From Pseudomonas bijieensis (GTDB lineage: Bacteria; Pseudomonadota; Gammaproteobacteria; Pseudomonadales; Pseudomonadaceae): a DNA stretch of 64,000 bases. Both the position numbers and the translations under genes were made by a program. The stretch spans positions 5,145,501 to 5,209,500 of the forward strand of contig NZ_CP048810.1 of assembly GCF_013347965.1 (NCBI RefSeq), written 5' to 3'. Shown here in pieces: positions 10,165-20,652 of the stretch; the first letter of the stretch is position 1; each line of letters begins with the position of its first letter. The notes under the pieces were generated by a model that did not search any database, was not told the DNA's origin, and worked only from the letters and a program-made list of their open reading frames with translations.

Positions 10165-10193
10165 ATCATGCCGATGAGTTGAAGTCTTGTCAA
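10165..10193 (-). promoter_or_regulatory. rpsT promoter
   Basis: On the minus strand a perfect -35 TTGACA (10193-10188) and a -10 CATGAT (10170-10165) are spaced by 17 bases, followed by a GC-rich discriminator TCGCGGCC. Confidence 0.7.
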
Positions 10194-10365
10194 GGGCGGG
10201 TGACGCGTTCCGCTGAATGGCAGGTGCGGCGCACCGAAGGATTTCTTTCCGGCGTGCGACCTGTAAACTCGCGGGCTTTGGCTCTGCACTGTTTAGCGGC
10301 GCGGAGTATCGCACAAGTGGGCGCGTTGTTCGCCTGCTGTTTATCGACAGGCAAAAACTCTTTTC

Positions 10366-11904
10366 ATGAATCTGCTCAAATCGTTGGCTGCCGTCAGCTC
10401 TATCACAATGCTTTCCCGCATCCTGGGGTTCGTTCGCGATACGCTCATCGCACGGATATTCGGCGCCGGGATGGCCACCGACGCCTTCTTCATCGCCTTC
10501 AAGTTGCCCAACCTGTTACGGCGGATCTTCGCCGAGGGGGCGTTTTCCCAGGCCTTTGTGCCGATCCTGGCGGAATATAAAAGCCAGAAGGGCGACGAAG
10601 CGACCCGCACGTTCATTGCCTATGTCACGGGGCTACTGACCTTGGTGCTGGCACTGGTCACGGCCGCCGGCATGCTCGCCGCGCCCTGGGTGATCTGGGC
10701 CACGGCGCCGGGTTTCACCGATACGCCGGAAAAGTTCCAGCTCACCTCGGACCTGCTGCGGGTGACCTTTCCTTATATATTGCTGATTTCCCTGTCGTCC
10801 CTGGCTGGGGCGATCCTCAATACCTGGAACCGCTTCTCGGTGCCGGCCTTTGTGCCAACCCTGCTCAACGTCAGCATGATCGTGTTCGCGGTATTCCTGA
10901 CACCGTATTTCGATCCTCCGGTGATGGCCCTGGGCTGGGCGGTGCTGGTGGGTGGCCTGGCGCAATTGCTGTATCAACTGCCGCACCTGAAAAAGATCGG
11001 CATGCTGGTGCTGCCACGGCTGAACCTGCGCGACAGCGGCGTGTGGCGGGTAATGAAGCAGATGCTGCCGGCGATCCTCGGGGTTTCGGTGAGCCAGATT
11101 TCCCTGATCATCAACACCATCTTTGCCTCGTTTCTGGTGGCCGGGTCGGTGTCGTGGATGTATTACGCCGATCGGTTGATGGAATTGCCGTCCGGTGTGC
11201 TGGGTGTGGCCCTGGGCACGATCCTGCTGCCAACCCTGGCCAAGACCTACGCCAGCCAGGATCGCCATGAATACTCGCGCATCCTCGATTGGGGCCTGCG
11301 CCTGTGTTTCGTGCTGGTGTTGCCGTGTGCCCTGGCGCTGGGCATCCTGGCTGAGCCACTGACGGTTTCGCTGTTCCAGTACGGTCAATTCAATGCGTTC
11401 GACGCCTTGATGACCCAGCGTGCGCTGATCGCCTACTCGGTGGGCTTGCTTGGGATCATCGTGATCAAGGTGCTGGCGCCAGGCTTCTATGCCCAGCAGA
11501 ACATTCGCACGCCGGTGAAGATCGCCATTTTCACCCTGGTGATGACCCAATTGTTCAACCTGTTGCTGATCGGCCCGCTGGCGCACGCCGGCCTGGCCTT
11601 GGCGATCAGCGCCGGGGCCTGTCTCAACGCCGGGCTGCTGTTTTATCAACTGCGCAAGCAGAAGATGTATCAGCCGCAACCGGGCTGGGGCAAATTTGGC
11701 CTGAAGCTGCTGGTAGCCGTGACGGTGATGTCGGCGGTTTTGCTTGGCGCGATGCATTTCATGCCGGCCTGGGGCGAAGGGCAGATGCTCGCGCGTTTCC
11801 TGCGTCTGGGCGTATTGGTCGTCGCTGGTGTGGTGGCGTATTTCGGTATGTTGCTGCTGATGGGTTTCCGTCTGCGCGACTTCAATCGCAAGGCCTTGGG
11901 CTGA
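10366..11904 (+). CDS. murJ: lipid II flippase MurJ (MviN)
   Basis: A 512-residue polytopic inner-membrane protein with about 14 hydrophobic helices, normal for MurJ, which moves lipid II across the membrane for peptidoglycan synthesis. Family signatures are visible: [19 protein letters not shown] near the N-terminus, [28 protein letters not shown], and the [27 protein letters not shown] segment. The ATG at 10366 is supported by homologous N-termini ([18 protein letters not shown]). It faces rpsT and precedes ribF by 130 bp, the conserved rpsT-murJ-ribF-ileS order. Confidence 0.96.
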   Translation: MNLLKSLAAVSSITMLSRILGFVRDTLIARIFGAGMATDAFFIAFKLPNLLRRIFAEGAFSQAFVPILAEYKSQKGDEATRTFIAYVTGLLTLVLALVTAAGMLAAPWVIWATAPGFTDTPEKFQLTSDLLRVTFPYILLISLSSLAGAILNTWNRFSVPAFVPTLLNVSMIVFAVFLTPYFDPPVMALGWAVLVGGLAQLLYQLPHLKKIGMLVLPRLNLRDSGVWRVMKQMLPAILGVSVSQISLIINTIFASFLVAGSVSWMYYADRLMELPSGVLGVALGTILLPTLAKTYASQDRHEYSRILDWGLRLCFVLVLPCALALGILAEPLTVSLFQYGQFNAFDALMTQRALIAYSVGLLGIIVIKVLAPGFYAQQNIRTPVKIAIFTLVMTQLFNLLLIGPLAHAGLALAISAGACLNAGLLFYQLRKQKMYQPQPGWGKFGLKLLVAVTVMSAVLLGAMHFMPAWGEGQMLARFLRLGVLVVAGVVAYFGMLLLMGFRLRDFNRKALG

Positions 11905-12000
11905 AGGGGCGGCCCTCGATAATTCAGGGGCGGACGGCGGTTTTGTCGGTTCGATCACTTTGGGGTGCGGTGTTGCCTGTCGTCGGCCGCCGGGTGTGGT

Positions 12001-12006
12001 TATAAT
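12001..12006 (+). promoter_or_regulatory. probable -10 element of the ribF-ileS operon
   Basis: A consensus TATAAT lies 28 bp before the ribF start in the gap after murJ. The matching -35 region is weak, so this is tentative. Confidence 0.4.
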
Positions 12007-12034
12007 CGGCCACTTTATGAGCAAGAAGCGCGTT

Positions 12035-12973
12035 ATGCAGCTGGTTCGAGGCCTCCACAACCTGCGCCCCCAACATCGGGGCTGTGTCGCCACTATTGGC
12101 AACTTTGACGGTGTTCACCGTGGCCACCAGGCTATCCTGGCGCGGTTGCGCGAGCGTGCGCTGGAATTGGGCGTGCCGAGCTGCGTGGTGATCTTCGAAC
12201 CGCAGCCCAGGGAGTTTTTCGCCCCGGACACCGCCCCGGCCCGGCTGGCCCGGTTGCGGGACAAGCTGCAATTGCTGGCGGCCGAAGGTGTCGACCGGGT
12301 GCTGTGCCTGGCCTTCAACCAGCGCCTGAGCAAGCTCAGTGCCGCCGAGTTCGTCGAGACCATCCTGGTGGACGGTCTCGACGTGAAGCATCTGGAAGTC
12401 GGCGATGATTTCCGTTTCGGCTGCGACCGGTCAGGGGATTTCGATTACCTGCAACAGGCCGGTAGCGTCCATGGCTTCACCGTCGAAGCGGCGCAGACCG
12501 TCGAGATGGGCGGCTTGCGCGTCAGCAGCACCCAGGTCCGCAATGCCCTGGCGGCTGCCGACTTCGAATTGGCCGAGCGCTTGCTCGGCCGGCCGTACCG
12601 GATTGCCGGGCGGATCCTGCACGGGCAGAAGCTGGCGCGCCAATTGGGCACGCCGACGGCCAACGTGCAGCTCAAGCGTCGTCGTGTGCCGCTGACCGGG
12701 GTGTTCCTGGTGAGTGTCGAGATCGACGGCAAGACCTGGCCCGGTGTCGCCAATATCGGCGTACGGCCCACGGTCCAAGGGGATGGCAAGGCCCACCTCG
12801 AAGTACATGTTCTGGATTTTGCCGGCGATCTGTATGACCGGCGTTTGACGGTGGTTTTCCACCAAAAGCTGCGTGAAGAGCAGCGTTTTGCCTCTCTGGA
12901 GGCGCTCAAGACGGCGATCCATGCAGATATCGCCGCCGCCCGTGCCCTTGTCGCAACCAGCGCCAATCGCTAA
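12035..12973 (+). CDS. ribF: bifunctional riboflavin kinase / FMN adenylyltransferase
   Basis: A 312-residue enzyme that makes FMN and then FAD. The N-terminal nucleotidyltransferase domain has the TIGNFDGVHRGHQ motif with the HxGH-like ATP site, and the YLQ/VSSTQVRNAL segment. The C-terminal flavokinase domain has GRILHGQKLARQLGTPTANVQL, where the GxPTAN motif binds substrate. I chose the ATG at 12035 (MQLVRGLHNL) because it gives the usual Pseudomonas length; an in-frame ATG at 12017 would add six residues. ileS follows after 13 bp, so the two are cotranscribed. Confidence 0.95.
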   Translation: MQLVRGLHNLRPQHRGCVATIGNFDGVHRGHQAILARLRERALELGVPSCVVIFEPQPREFFAPDTAPARLARLRDKLQLLAAEGVDRVLCLAFNQRLSKLSAAEFVETILVDGLDVKHLEVGDDFRFGCDRSGDFDYLQQAGSVHGFTVEAAQTVEMGGLRVSSTQVRNALAAADFELAERLLGRPYRIAGRILHGQKLARQLGTPTANVQLKRRRVPLTGVFLVSVEIDGKTWPGVANIGVRPTVQGDGKAHLEVHVLDFAGDLYDRRLTVVFHQKLREEQRFASLEALKTAIHADIAAARALVATSANR

Positions 12974-12986
12974 TGAAGAGCCTTAA

Positions 12987-15818
12987 ATGACCGACTATAA
13001 AGCCACGCTAAACCTTCCGGACACCGCCTTCCCAATGAAGGCCGGCCTGCCTCAGCGCGAACCACAGATTCTGCAGCGTTGGGACAGCATTGGCCTGTAC
13101 GGAAAGTTGCGCGAGATTGGCAAGGATCGTCCGAAGTTCGTCCTGCACGACGGCCCTCCGTACGCCAACGGCACTATTCACATCGGTCACGCGCTGAACA
13201 AGATTCTCAAGGACATGATCATCCGCTCCAAGACCCTGTCGGGTTTTGATGCGCCGTATGTCCCGGGCTGGGACTGCCACGGCCTGCCGATCGAACACAA
13301 GGTCGAAGTGACCCACGGCAAGAACCTGGGCGCGGACAAGACCCGCGAGCTGTGTCGTGCCTACGCCACCGAGCAGATCGAAGGGCAGAAGTCCGAATTC
13401 ATTCGTCTTGGCGTGCTGGGTGACTTCGCCAACCCGTACAAGACCATGGACTTCAAGAACGAAGCCGGTGAAATCCGTGCCCTGGCGAAAATCGTCGAGG
13501 GCGGTTTCGTGTTCAAGGGCCTCAAACCGGTGAACTGGTGCTTCGATTGCGGTTCGGCCCTGGCCGAGGCGGAAGTCGAGTACGAGAACAAGAAGTCCTC
13601 GACCATCGACGTCGCGTTCCCGATTGCCGATGAAGACAAGCTCGCCGCCGCTTTCGGCCTGGGCAAGCTCGCCAAGCCGGCCGCGATCGTGATCTGGACC
13701 ACCACCCCGTGGACCATCCCGGCCAACCAGGCGCTGAATGTCCACCCGGAATTCAACTACGCCCTGGTCGACGTCGGCGACAAGCTGCTGGTGCTGGCCG
13801 AAGAATTGGTCGAATCCTGCCTGGCCCGCTACAACCTCGAAGGTTCGGTGGTCGCCACCGCGCCAGGTTCGGCGCTGGAGCTGATCAATTTCCGTCACCC
13901 GTTCTATGACCGTCTGTCGCCGGTATACCTGGCCGACTACGTGGAACTGGGGGCGGGCACTGGCGTGGTTCACTCCGCGCCGGCCTATGGCGTCGACGAC
14001 TTCGTGACCTGCAAGAAATACGGCATGGTCAATGACGACATCCTCAACCCGGTACAGAGCAATGGCGTGTACGCGCCGTCGCTGGAGTTCTTTGGCGGCC
14101 AGTTCATCTGGAAAGCCAACCCGGCCATCGTCGACAAGCTGACCGAAGTCGGCGCACTGCTGCACACCACTGTCATCGAACACAGCTACATGCACTGCTG
14201 GCGCCACAAGACCCCGCTGATCTACCGCGCCACCGCGCAGTGGTTCATCGGCATGGACAAGCAGCCCACCACTGGCGACACCCTGCGCCAGCGTTCCCTC
14301 AAGGCCATCGAAGACACCACGTTCGTGCCGGCCTGGGGCCAGGCGCGCCTGCACTCGATGATCGCCAACCGTCCCGACTGGTGCATCTCCCGCCAGCGTA
14401 ACTGGGGCGTGCCGATCCCGTTCTTCCTGAACAAGGAAAGCGGCGAGCTGCACCCGCGCACCGTCGAACTGATGGAAGAGGTGGCCAAGCGCGTCGAAGC
14501 CGAAGGCATCGAAGCCTGGTTCAAGATGGATGCCGCTGAGCTTTTGGGTGACGAGGCGCCGCTGTACGACAAGATCAGCGACACCCTGGACGTCTGGTTC
14601 GACTCCGGCACCACCCATTGGCATGTGCTGCGCGGTTCGCACCCGATGGGCCACGAAAGCGGCCCGCGTGCCGACCTGTACCTGGAAGGCTCGGACCAGC
14701 ACCGTGGCTGGTTCCACTCCTCGTTGCTGACCGGTTGCGCCATCGACAACCACGCGCCGTACCGCGAGTTGCTGACCCACGGCTTCACCGTCGACGAGTC
14801 CGGCCGCAAGATGTCCAAGTCCCTGGGCAACGTGATCGCGCCGCAGAAGGTCAACGACACCCTGGGCGCCGACATCATGCGCCTGTGGGTGGCCTCCACC
14901 GACTACTCCGGCGAAATGGCCGTTTCCGAGCAGATCCTGCAGCGCAGCGCGGACGCCTACCGGCGGATCCGTAACACTGCGCGCTTCCTGCTTTCCAACC
15001 TGACCGGTTTCAACCCGGCCACCGACCTGCTGCCCGCCGAAGACATGCTCGCGCTGGACCGTTGGGCCGTGGACCGTACCCTGCTGCTGCAACGCGAATT
15101 GCAGGAACACTACGGCGAATACCGTTTCTGGAACGTCTACTCCAAGATCCACAACTTCTGCGTGCAGGAGCTCGGTGGTTTCTACCTCGACATCATCAAG
15201 GACCGCCAGTACACCACCGGCGCCAACAGCAAGGCGCGCCGTTCGTGCCAGACCGCGTTGTTCCACATCAGCGAAGCGCTGGTACGCTGGATCGCGCCGA
15301 TCCTGGCGTTCACCGCCGACGAGCTGTGGCAATACCTGCCGGGCGAGCGTAACGAGTCGGTGATGCTCAACACTTGGTACGAAGGCTTGACCGAACTGCC
15401 GCAAGGCTTCGAGCTGGACCGTGCCTATTGGGATCGCGTGATGGCGGTCAAGGCCGCGGTCAACAAGGAAATGGAGATCCAGCGTGCGGCCAAGGCCGTC
15501 GGTGGCAACCTGCAGGCCGAAGTGACCCTCTACGCCGAAGACGCCCTGAGTGCCGATCTGGCCAGGCTGAGCAACGAGCTGCGCTTCGTACTGATCACCT
15601 CCACCGCCAGCGTTGCACCTTTCGTGCAGGCGCCGGCCGATGCGGTGACCACTGAAGTCAGCGGCCTGAAGCTCAAGATCGTCAAGTCGAACCACACCAA
15701 GTGCGCTCGTTGCTGGCACTGCCGCGAAGACGTTGGCGTGAACCCGGAGCATCCGGAAATCTGCGGTCGTTGCGTGGACAACATCAGCGGCAGCGGTGAG
15801 GTTCGTCACTATGCCTAA
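12987..15818 (+). CDS. ileS: isoleucyl-tRNA synthetase
   Basis: A 943-residue class I synthetase. The HIGH motif is at 65-68 ([10 protein letters not shown]), the KMSKS loop at 608-612 ([10 protein letters not shown]), and between them lies the CP1 editing domain. The C-terminal zinc site is present as CARCWHC and CGRC, which marks the bacterial (mupirocin-sensitive, type I) form. Its length matches E. coli IleS (938). The start has [17 protein letters not shown], the typical N-terminus. The stop overlaps the lspA start by 8 bases. Confidence 0.98.
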   Translation: MTDYKATLNLPDTAFPMKAGLPQREPQILQRWDSIGLYGKLREIGKDRPKFVLHDGPPYANGTIHIGHALNKILKDMIIRSKTLSGFDAPYVPGWDCHGLPIEHKVEVTHGKNLGADKTRELCRAYATEQIEGQKSEFIRLGVLGDFANPYKTMDFKNEAGEIRALAKIVEGGFVFKGLKPVNWCFDCGSALAEAEVEYENKKSSTIDVAFPIADEDKLAAAFGLGKLAKPAAIVIWTTTPWTIPANQALNVHPEFNYALVDVGDKLLVLAEELVESCLARYNLEGSVVATAPGSALELINFRHPFYDRLSPVYLADYVELGAGTGVVHSAPAYGVDDFVTCKKYGMVNDDILNPVQSNGVYAPSLEFFGGQFIWKANPAIVDKLTEVGALLHTTVIEHSYMHCWRHKTPLIYRATAQWFIGMDKQPTTGDTLRQRSLKAIEDTTFVPAWGQARLHSMIANRPDWCISRQRNWGVPIPFFLNKESGELHPRTVELMEEVAKRVEAEGIEAWFKMDAAELLGDEAPLYDKISDTLDVWFDSGTTHWHVLRGSHPMGHESGPRADLYLEGSDQHRGWFHSSLLTGCAIDNHAPYRELLTHGFTVDESGRKMSKSLGNVIAPQKVNDTLGADIMRLWVASTDYSGEMAVSEQILQRSADAYRRIRNTARFLLSNLTGFNPATDLLPAEDMLALDRWAVDRTLLLQRELQEHYGEYRFWNVYSKIHNFCVQELGGFYLDIIKDRQYTTGANSKARRSCQTALFHISEALVRWIAPILAFTADELWQYLPGERNESVMLNTWYEGLTELPQGFELDRAYWDRVMAVKAAVNKEMEIQRAAKAVGGNLQAEVTLYAEDALSADLARLSNELRFVLITSTASVAPFVQAPADAVTTEVSGLKLKIVKSNHTKCARCWHCREDVGVNPEHPEICGRCVDNISGSGEVRHYA

Positions 15819-16323
15819 CGTGGCGAGCCGTTTCGGACGGCTGGGCTGGTTGTGGTTGAGCGCGCTGGTCCTGGTCATCGACCAGGCCAGCAAGTACTAC
15901 TTCGAGCACTCGCTGACCATGTACCAGCAGATCGTGATCATTCCTGACTACTTCAGCTGGACCTTGGCCTACAACACCGGGGCGGCGTTCAGTTTCCTGG
16001 CCGACAGTTCCGGCTGGCAGCGCTGGCTGTTCGCCCTGATTGCCGTCGTGGTCAGCGCCGTGCTGGTGGTCTGGCTCAAGCGCCTGGGGCGCAATGAGAC
16101 CTGGCTGGCGGTGGCGCTGGCCTTGGTGCTCGGTGGTGCCCTGGGCAACCTCTATGACCGCATCGCCCTGGGCCACGTCATCGATTTCATCCTGGTGCAT
16201 TGGCAGAACCGCTGGTATTTCCCGGCGTTCAACTTTGCCGACAGCGCCATCAGCGTGGGCGCCGTGATGCTCGCCCTGGACATGTTCAAGAGCAAGAAAA
16301 CCGGAGAAGCCGTCCATGACTGA
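15811..16323 (+). CDS. lspA: lipoprotein signal peptidase (signal peptidase II)
   Basis: A 170-residue aspartyl protease with four membrane segments that removes signal peptides from diacylglyceryl-modified prolipoproteins. The catalytic aspartates lie in [18 protein letters not shown] and in [12 protein letters not shown], and the NTGAAFSF motif is present. The ATG at 15811 lies within the last codons of ileS (8-bp overlap), and its own stop overlaps the next start by 8 bases, which points to translational coupling along ileS-lspA-fkpB. A frame starting at 15796 exists but the family begins at MPN. Confidence 0.96.
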   Translation: MPNVASRFGRLGWLWLSALVLVIDQASKYYFEHSLTMYQQIVIIPDYFSWTLAYNTGAAFSFLADSSGWQRWLFALIAVVVSAVLVVWLKRLGRNETWLAVALALVLGGALGNLYDRIALGHVIDFILVHWQNRWYFPAFNFADSAISVGAVMLALDMFKSKKTGEAVHD

Positions 16324-16753
16324 GCAGCGTATCGCTCAAAACACCGAAGTGAAGCTTCACTTCGCCCTGCACCTGGAAAACGGTGACACCGTCGACAGCA
16401 CCTTCGACAAGGCCCCGGCGGTGTTCAAGGTCGGTGACGGCAACCTGCTGCCCGGCTTCGAAGCGGCAATTTTCGGTTTCAAGGCCGGTGACAAGCGCAC
16501 TGTAGTGGTTCCACCGGAAAATGCCTTTGGTCAGCCCAATCCGCAAAACGTGCAGACCATGCCACGCTCCCAGTTCCAGGACATGGAGTTGTCCCAGGGC
16601 CTGCTGGTGATCTTCAACGACGCGGCCAATACCGAGCTGCCGGGTGTGGTGAAGGCATTCGACGACGCCCAGGTAACCGTGGACTTCAACCATCCGCTGG
16701 CGGGCAAGACCTTGAGCTTCGAAGTGGAAATTATCGAGGTCAAGGCGCTTTAA
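16316..16753 (+). CDS. fkpB: FKBP-type peptidyl-prolyl isomerase FkpB/SlpA
   Basis: A 145-residue SlyD-like FKBP with the FK506-binding core split by an insert-in-flap (IF) domain. Seen motifs are LHFALHLENGDTVDSTF, LLPGFEAAIFGFKAGDKR and the C-terminal NHPLAGKTLSFEVEIIEV. The IF domain between them carries chaperone activity in this family. No His-rich metal tail is present, which separates it from SlyD. It overlaps lspA by 8 bases; lspA-fkpB-ispH is a conserved cluster. Confidence 0.94.
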   Translation: MTEQRIAQNTEVKLHFALHLENGDTVDSTFDKAPAVFKVGDGNLLPGFEAAIFGFKAGDKRTVVVPPENAFGQPNPQNVQTMPRSQFQDMELSQGLLVIFNDAANTELPGVVKAFDDAQVTVDFNHPLAGKTLSFEVEIIEVKAL

Positions 16754-16787
16754 GGTTTAACGGGCAGTGGCTGCCCCCACAATTCCT

Positions 16788-16873
16788 GTGGGAGCGAGCC
16801 TGCTCGCGATAGCTGAGTCCCAGCCACCGTCAAGCTGACTGATCCACCGCATCGCGAGCAGGCTCGCTCCCAC
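16788..16873. repeat. REP doublet between fkpB and ispH
   Basis: Facing GTGGGAGCGAGCCTGCTCGCGA units. It ends only 16 bases before the ispH start, so the ispH mRNA leader probably contains the right-hand REP hairpin. Confidence 0.9.
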
Positions 16874-16889
16874 AGACACGAGGCACAGC

Positions 16890-17837
16890 ATGCAAATCAA
16901 ACTCGCCAACCCCCGTGGCTTCTGCGCCGGTGTGGACCGGGCGATCGAAATCGTCAACCGCGCCCTGGAAGTCTTCGGGCCGCCGATCTATGTGCGCCAC
17001 GAAGTGGTCCACAACAAATTCGTCGTCGAAGACCTGCGTAGCCGTGGGGCGATTTTCGTCGAGGAACTGGACCAGGTGCCGGACGACGTCATCGTGATCT
17101 TCAGCGCCCATGGGGTTTCCCAAGCGGTGCGCACCGAAGCCGCCGGCCGTGGCCTGAAGGTATTCGATGCCACTTGCCCACTGGTGACCAAGGTGCACAT
17201 TGAGGTGGCGCGCTACAGTCGCGACGGTCGCGAATGCATCCTGATCGGCCACGAAGGCCATCCGGAAGTCGAAGGCACCATGGGCCAATACGATGCCAGC
17301 AACGGTGGTGCGATCTACCTGGTCGAAGACGAGGACGACGTTGCGGCCTTGCAGGTGCGCAACCCTGAGAGCCTGGCTTTTGTCACCCAGACGACCCTGT
17401 CCATGGATGACACCAGTCGTGTGATCGACGCCCTGCGTGCTCGTTTCCCGGCCATCGGCGGCCCGCGCAAGGATGACATCTGCTACGCCACCCAGAACCG
17501 TCAGGACGCGGTCAAGCAACTGGCCAACGAATGTGATGTAGTGCTGGTTGTCGGTAGCCCGAACAGCTCCAACTCCAACCGCTTGCGCGAGCTGGCCGAG
17601 CGCATGAATACGCCGGCCTACCTGATTGATGGCGCTGAGGACATGCAACGCAGCTGGTTCGATGGCGTCGAGCGCATCGGCATTACCGCCGGCGCTTCCG
17701 CGCCGGAAGTGCTGGTGCGCGGCGTGATCCAGCAATTGCAGGCCTGGGGCGCAACCGGTGCCGATGAGTTGGCCGGTCGCGAAGAAAACATCACGTTCTC
17801 GATGCCGAAAGAGCTGCGCGTCCGCTCCTTGCTTTAA
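16890..17837 (+). CDS. ispH: 4-hydroxy-3-methylbut-2-enyl diphosphate reductase
   Basis: A 315-residue iron-sulfur enzyme making IPP and DMAPP in the last step of the MEP pathway. The three cluster cysteines are visible in [23 protein letters not shown] and [13 protein letters not shown]. Other conserved parts are the [13 protein letters not shown] segment and [11 protein letters not shown]. Length is normal. Its last 47 bases overlap the 3' end of fimT on the opposite strand. Confidence 0.97.
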   Translation: MQIKLANPRGFCAGVDRAIEIVNRALEVFGPPIYVRHEVVHNKFVVEDLRSRGAIFVEELDQVPDDVIVIFSAHGVSQAVRTEAAGRGLKVFDATCPLVTKVHIEVARYSRDGRECILIGHEGHPEVEGTMGQYDASNGGAIYLVEDEDDVAALQVRNPESLAFVTQTTLSMDDTSRVIDALRARFPAIGGPRKDDICYATQNRQDAVKQLANECDVVLVVGSPNSSNSNRLRELAERMNTPAYLIDGAEDMQRSWFDGVERIGITAGASAPEVLVRGVIQQLQAWGATGADELAGREENITFSMPKELRVRSLL

Positions 17838-18330
17838 GTTCTTTCTCGCATAGCGCCTGCTTGGCTTCGACGCTTTCCAGGCGAACGCGGCCGGAGGGCG
17901 CCAATACCACTTGATGGTGGCTGACCGGCCCGCGTTTGGCGCAGACATGCAGCGTGCCTGCCTGGAATGCGCCGTTGGCGTGTAGCGCTTCTCCCTGGCT
18001 GCCGAACCTCACCCTGCGTTTCACCGGCTGGTTGCCGGCCACCCGGGCGCTTGCCCTGCGCTCCATCAGTACGGTCTTGTCCTTGTCGTCCAGGGTAATG
18101 CGCCAACCCCGGCCCCAATCGCCGTCTATCCCCCTGAGCACGACTGTCTGGTTGCGGGCAATGGCTTCGGTGCGGGCGCTGCGCAAGCCGCTGATCAGCA
18201 ACTGCGCGGTGTCCTCGCGTTCGATGGATTCGATCAGCTCTTTGTAGCCCGCGCCGGCCCACGGCAGAACAATTGCGGCAATTGCCAGTCCCATGAGCAG
18301 TTCGATCAGGCTGAAGCCCTGTTGATACAT
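17791..18330 (-). CDS. fimT: type IV pilus minor pseudopilin FimT/GspH-like
   Basis: A 179-residue prepilin. The N-terminus [19 protein letters not shown] has the short basic leader, the Gly-Phe cleavage site for PilD, the Glu at +5, and the hydrophobic helix. A GspH/FimT-like beta domain follows ([20 protein letters not shown]...[16 protein letters not shown]). Two Cys residues near the C-terminus may pair. GGGAGGAG precedes the ATG at 18330. It is transcribed away from the fimU operon and overlaps ispH tail to tail, whereas in PAO1, as I recall, fimT and fimU run in the same direction. Confidence 0.85.
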   Translation of the reverse strand: MYQQGFSLIELLMGLAIAAIVLPWAGAGYKELIESIEREDTAQLLISGLRSARTEAIARNQTVVLRGIDGDWGRGWRITLDDKDKTVLMERRASARVAGNQPVKRRVRFGSQGEALHANGAFQAGTLHVCAKRGPVSHHQVVLAPSGRVRLESVEAKQALCEKELKARSGRAALSASRT

Positions 18331-18381
18331 GACGTCTCCTCCCTGGAGAGCGTGAAGCGAATTCAAGACTAATGAATCATT

Positions 18382-18447
18382 GTGGTGAGGGGATTTATCC
18401 CCTTTGGGCTGCGTAGCAGCCCCAATGAAGCTAAATCCCCTCGTCAC
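18382..18447. repeat. second-family palindromic repeat between fimT and fimU
   Basis: GTGGTGAGGGGATTTATCCCC...CTAAATCCCCTCGTCAC is an imperfect inverted repeat, with an inner GGGCTGC-GTA-GCAGCCC hairpin. It differs from the GTGGGAGC REP family and is related to the one near 27017-27061. Confidence 0.8.
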
Positions 18448-18519
18448 AGATGCACACAAAGGCGGTGGTTTGTTCTAGCGTGTACAAGCAGGTATAGCCG
18501 ACGGCAACGGAGGGCACCG

Positions 18520-18993
18520 ATGGATCTTCGTACAAAAGGTTTCACGCTGATCGAGGTGCTGGTGGCCCTCGGCGTGCTGCTGATCCTGATCACCATGGCG
18601 GTGCCGGCGTTTACCGGATCGATGCAGAGCACCAAGGCCGATACCGAGATCGGCGATCTGCGTCGGGCGCTGAACTTTGCCCGCATGGAGGCGATCGACC
18701 GCGGTATCACCACGCGAATTCGTCCCACGGCCCAAGGCAGTGTCTGGAGTGGCGAACTGACGGTGTATGACAGTACTGGCTCGTCGCCCAATGTATTGCG
18801 GGTTGTTCCAGCAATGGGCAGCGGCGCGACTCTGACGCTAACCTCAGAGGTGAGCAATATTGATTTCAACAACCTTGGCGGGTTGTCGGCACCGACCACG
18901 CCGGTGAGTTTCAATTATGTACGAGGGGCGCAGAGCAGGACGCTGAGTGTTTGCCTCAATGGAAGAATCGTATTGGGTGGAAGTTGCGGATGA
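18520..18993 (+). CDS. fimU: type IV minor pilin FimU
   Basis: A 157-residue prepilin with leader MDLRTKG and mature start FTLIEVLVALGVLL, with Glu at +5. The globular part has the GspH-type pattern DLRRALNFARMEAIDRGITTRIRP and ends in a Cys pair (SVCLNGRIVLGGSCG). FimU is one of the minor pilins that prime pilus assembly and connect the PilVWX-PilY1 tip complex to the major pilin. The ATG at 18520 is preceded by GGAGGG. Its stop overlaps the pilV start (ATGA). Confidence 0.9.
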   Translation: MDLRTKGFTLIEVLVALGVLLILITMAVPAFTGSMQSTKADTEIGDLRRALNFARMEAIDRGITTRIRPTAQGSVWSGELTVYDSTGSSPNVLRVVPAMGSGATLTLTSEVSNIDFNNLGGLSAPTTPVSFNYVRGAQSRTLSVCLNGRIVLGGSCG

Positions 18994-19451
18994 AGGGTTG
19001 CAGTAAAAGGGCGCAGGCCGGCATGACGTTGATCGAGGTGCTGGTGGCGGTGCTGATTCTCGGCGTCGGCTTGCTGGGGGCGGCAATGATCCAGCTCAAT
19101 GCGCTCAAGTACACCGACAGTTCGCGCATGACCAGTCAGGCCAGTTTCATTGCCTACGACCTGCTGGACCGCATTCGCGCCAATTCCGGCGCCGACTACA
19201 CCATCACGCCGCCCAGCTCGCCGAACCTCAGCGTGGCCCGGGACCAGGACCTTTATGATTTCAAGACCAACATCATCGCCTTCGGCGGCGCCACTGCCAC
19301 CGGCACCATTGCGCTGAATCAGCGGGTCTACACCATCACCATTTCCTGGGACGACGCACGCGCCGCCAACACCACCAACGCGGCCGAGGCGCGGCGCAGC
19401 TTTGTGCTGACCAGTCGCGTCGCCGTCGATCCGGTGGGGGCGACGCCATGA
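18990..19451 (+). CDS. pilV: type IV minor pilin PilV
   Basis: A 153-residue prepilin. The leader MKGCSKRAQAG precedes mature MTLIEVLVAVLILGVGLLG, with Met at +1 instead of Phe and Glu at +5, which is normal for PilV. The sequence GLLGAAMIQLNALKYTDSSRMTSQASFIAYDLLDRIRAN is the family hallmark. The ATG at 18990 overlaps the fimU TGA. It is part of the minor-pilin tip complex. Confidence 0.92.
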   Translation: MKGCSKRAQAGMTLIEVLVAVLILGVGLLGAAMIQLNALKYTDSSRMTSQASFIAYDLLDRIRANSGADYTITPPSSPNLSVARDQDLYDFKTNIIAFGGATATGTIALNQRVYTITISWDDARAANTTNAAEARRSFVLTSRVAVDPVGATP

Positions 19452-20161
19452 ACCGGCACAGTCGCGGTTTTGGCCTGATCGAGTTGATGATCGCGCTGGT
19501 GCTCAGCTTGATCGTCGTGCTGGGTGTCGTGCAGATCTTCATCGCCGCCAAGAACACCTACATCAGCCAGAGCGCGGCGGCGGTGATGCAGGAGGACGCC
19601 CGGTTCGTACTGAGCAAAATGGTCCAGGAGATTCGCATGGTGGGCATGTTCGGTTGCCTGGGGACCATTACCGATGCGTCCACGGCCAATGATTTCAATG
19701 CCAGCCAGATCACCCCGATCCGCTGGGACAACGCTAACCGGAGATTGACCCTGGTCACCGCGGACATAGGCAGTGGCGGGAGCACTCCGACCTGGACCGT
19801 CGTCTCCGATTGCCGCACCTCGGCGACGGCCTATACCAATGCACGGTTACCGGCAGCGGGGCAGTTGGCCTTCCCGATCCGCCGACTGATCTACAGCTTC
19901 AACAACAATCAATTGCTGTTGGGCAGTGGCGCCGGCAACCCGACCTTGTCGGTGCTGGTGGATAACGTACGGGCATTCGACGTGACCTTCGGCGTGGCCG
20001 GCAGCGCGACGGATATCGCGGCGTCGAGCTACACCGCCAACCCGGCAGACCCGGCACTGATCCGCAGCGTACGCTTGACCCTGACGCTCTTTGATCCGAA
20101 GAACGCGGTGCGCGAGCAGACCTTCAATGTGGTTGCCGCCTTGCGCAACCGGCTTCTATGA
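19448..20161 (+). CDS. pilW: type IV minor pilin PilW
   Basis: A 237-residue prepilin with leader MNRHSRG and mature FGLIELMIALVLSLIVVLGVVQIF. The larger globular domain (AAVMQEDARFVLSKMVQEIRMVGMFGC) is typical of PilW/ComFB-type minor pilins. The start overlaps the pilV stop (ATGA). Together with PilV, PilX, FimU and PilE it primes pilus assembly. Confidence 0.92.
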   Translation: MNRHSRGFGLIELMIALVLSLIVVLGVVQIFIAAKNTYISQSAAAVMQEDARFVLSKMVQEIRMVGMFGCLGTITDASTANDFNASQITPIRWDNANRRLTLVTADIGSGGSTPTWTVVSDCRTSATAYTNARLPAAGQLAFPIRRLIYSFNNNQLLLGSGAGNPTLSVLVDNVRAFDVTFGVAGSATDIAASSYTANPADPALIRSVRLTLTLFDPKNAVREQTFNVVAALRNRLL

Positions 20162-20172
20162 GGGGGCGATCG

Positions 20173-20652
20173 ATGAGTTCGATGAATCTCAAGCATCGCC
20201 AGCGAGGCATGGCTCTGCTGGTTAGCCTGGTTTTTCTGTTGCTGCTGACGCTGATCGGCCTGTCGTCGATGCAGAGCGCCACTCTCCAGGAAAAAATGAC
20301 CAGCAGCGTCATGCTGCGCAACCAGTCCTTCCAGATTGCCGAGGCGGCGTTGAGGGTGGGTGAGAGCGCGGTGCAGGTCGAGACCTATTCACTGGCGGTC
20401 TGTACCACCGCGACTCAGTGCGCGCCACCGGCCGAGTCGGCGACCATCATGGCGGCCGGGCGCAATTCATCCTCGGGGGTGCTCTGGGTCGCCGCTGGTG
20501 GCGGGTTTTATGGCGTGCAGAACATCGGCACCACGCTCGCGGCGGTCAATGTACCCAGCAATACATCCGCGACGCTGTACCGGATCACGGCGGTAGCCGT
20601 GGTGGGCAATAACCAGCGCAGCGTGGTGGAGAGCATCTATGCGAAATACTGA
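20173..20652 (+). CDS. pilX: type IV minor pilin PilX
   Basis: A 159-residue protein with leader ending RQRG and mature MALLVSLVFLLLLTLIGLSSMQSATLQEKM. Unlike the other pilins it has no Glu at +5, as is usual for PilX and its GspK-like relatives at the tip. I chose the ATG at 20173 because AGGGGG lies 7 bases before it; an in-frame ATG at 20158 overlaps the pilW stop (ATGA) and could be used by coupling instead. It overlaps pilY1 by 14 bases. Confidence 0.9.
   Translation: MSSMNLKHRQRGMALLVSLVFLLLLTLIGLSSMQSATLQEKMTSSVMLRNQSFQIAEAALRVGESAVQVETYSLAVCTTATQCAPPAESATIMAAGRNSSSGVLWVAAGGGFYGVQNIGTTLAAVNVPSNTSATLYRITAVAVVGNNQRSVVESIYAKY

Noticed and set aside
13008..15893. 961-codon open frame antisense to ileS (and similar long antisense frames under pilY1 and clpB)
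   Set aside because: High-GC codon bias gives long open antisense frames. Residue composition is unlike a real protein and the sense genes are certain.
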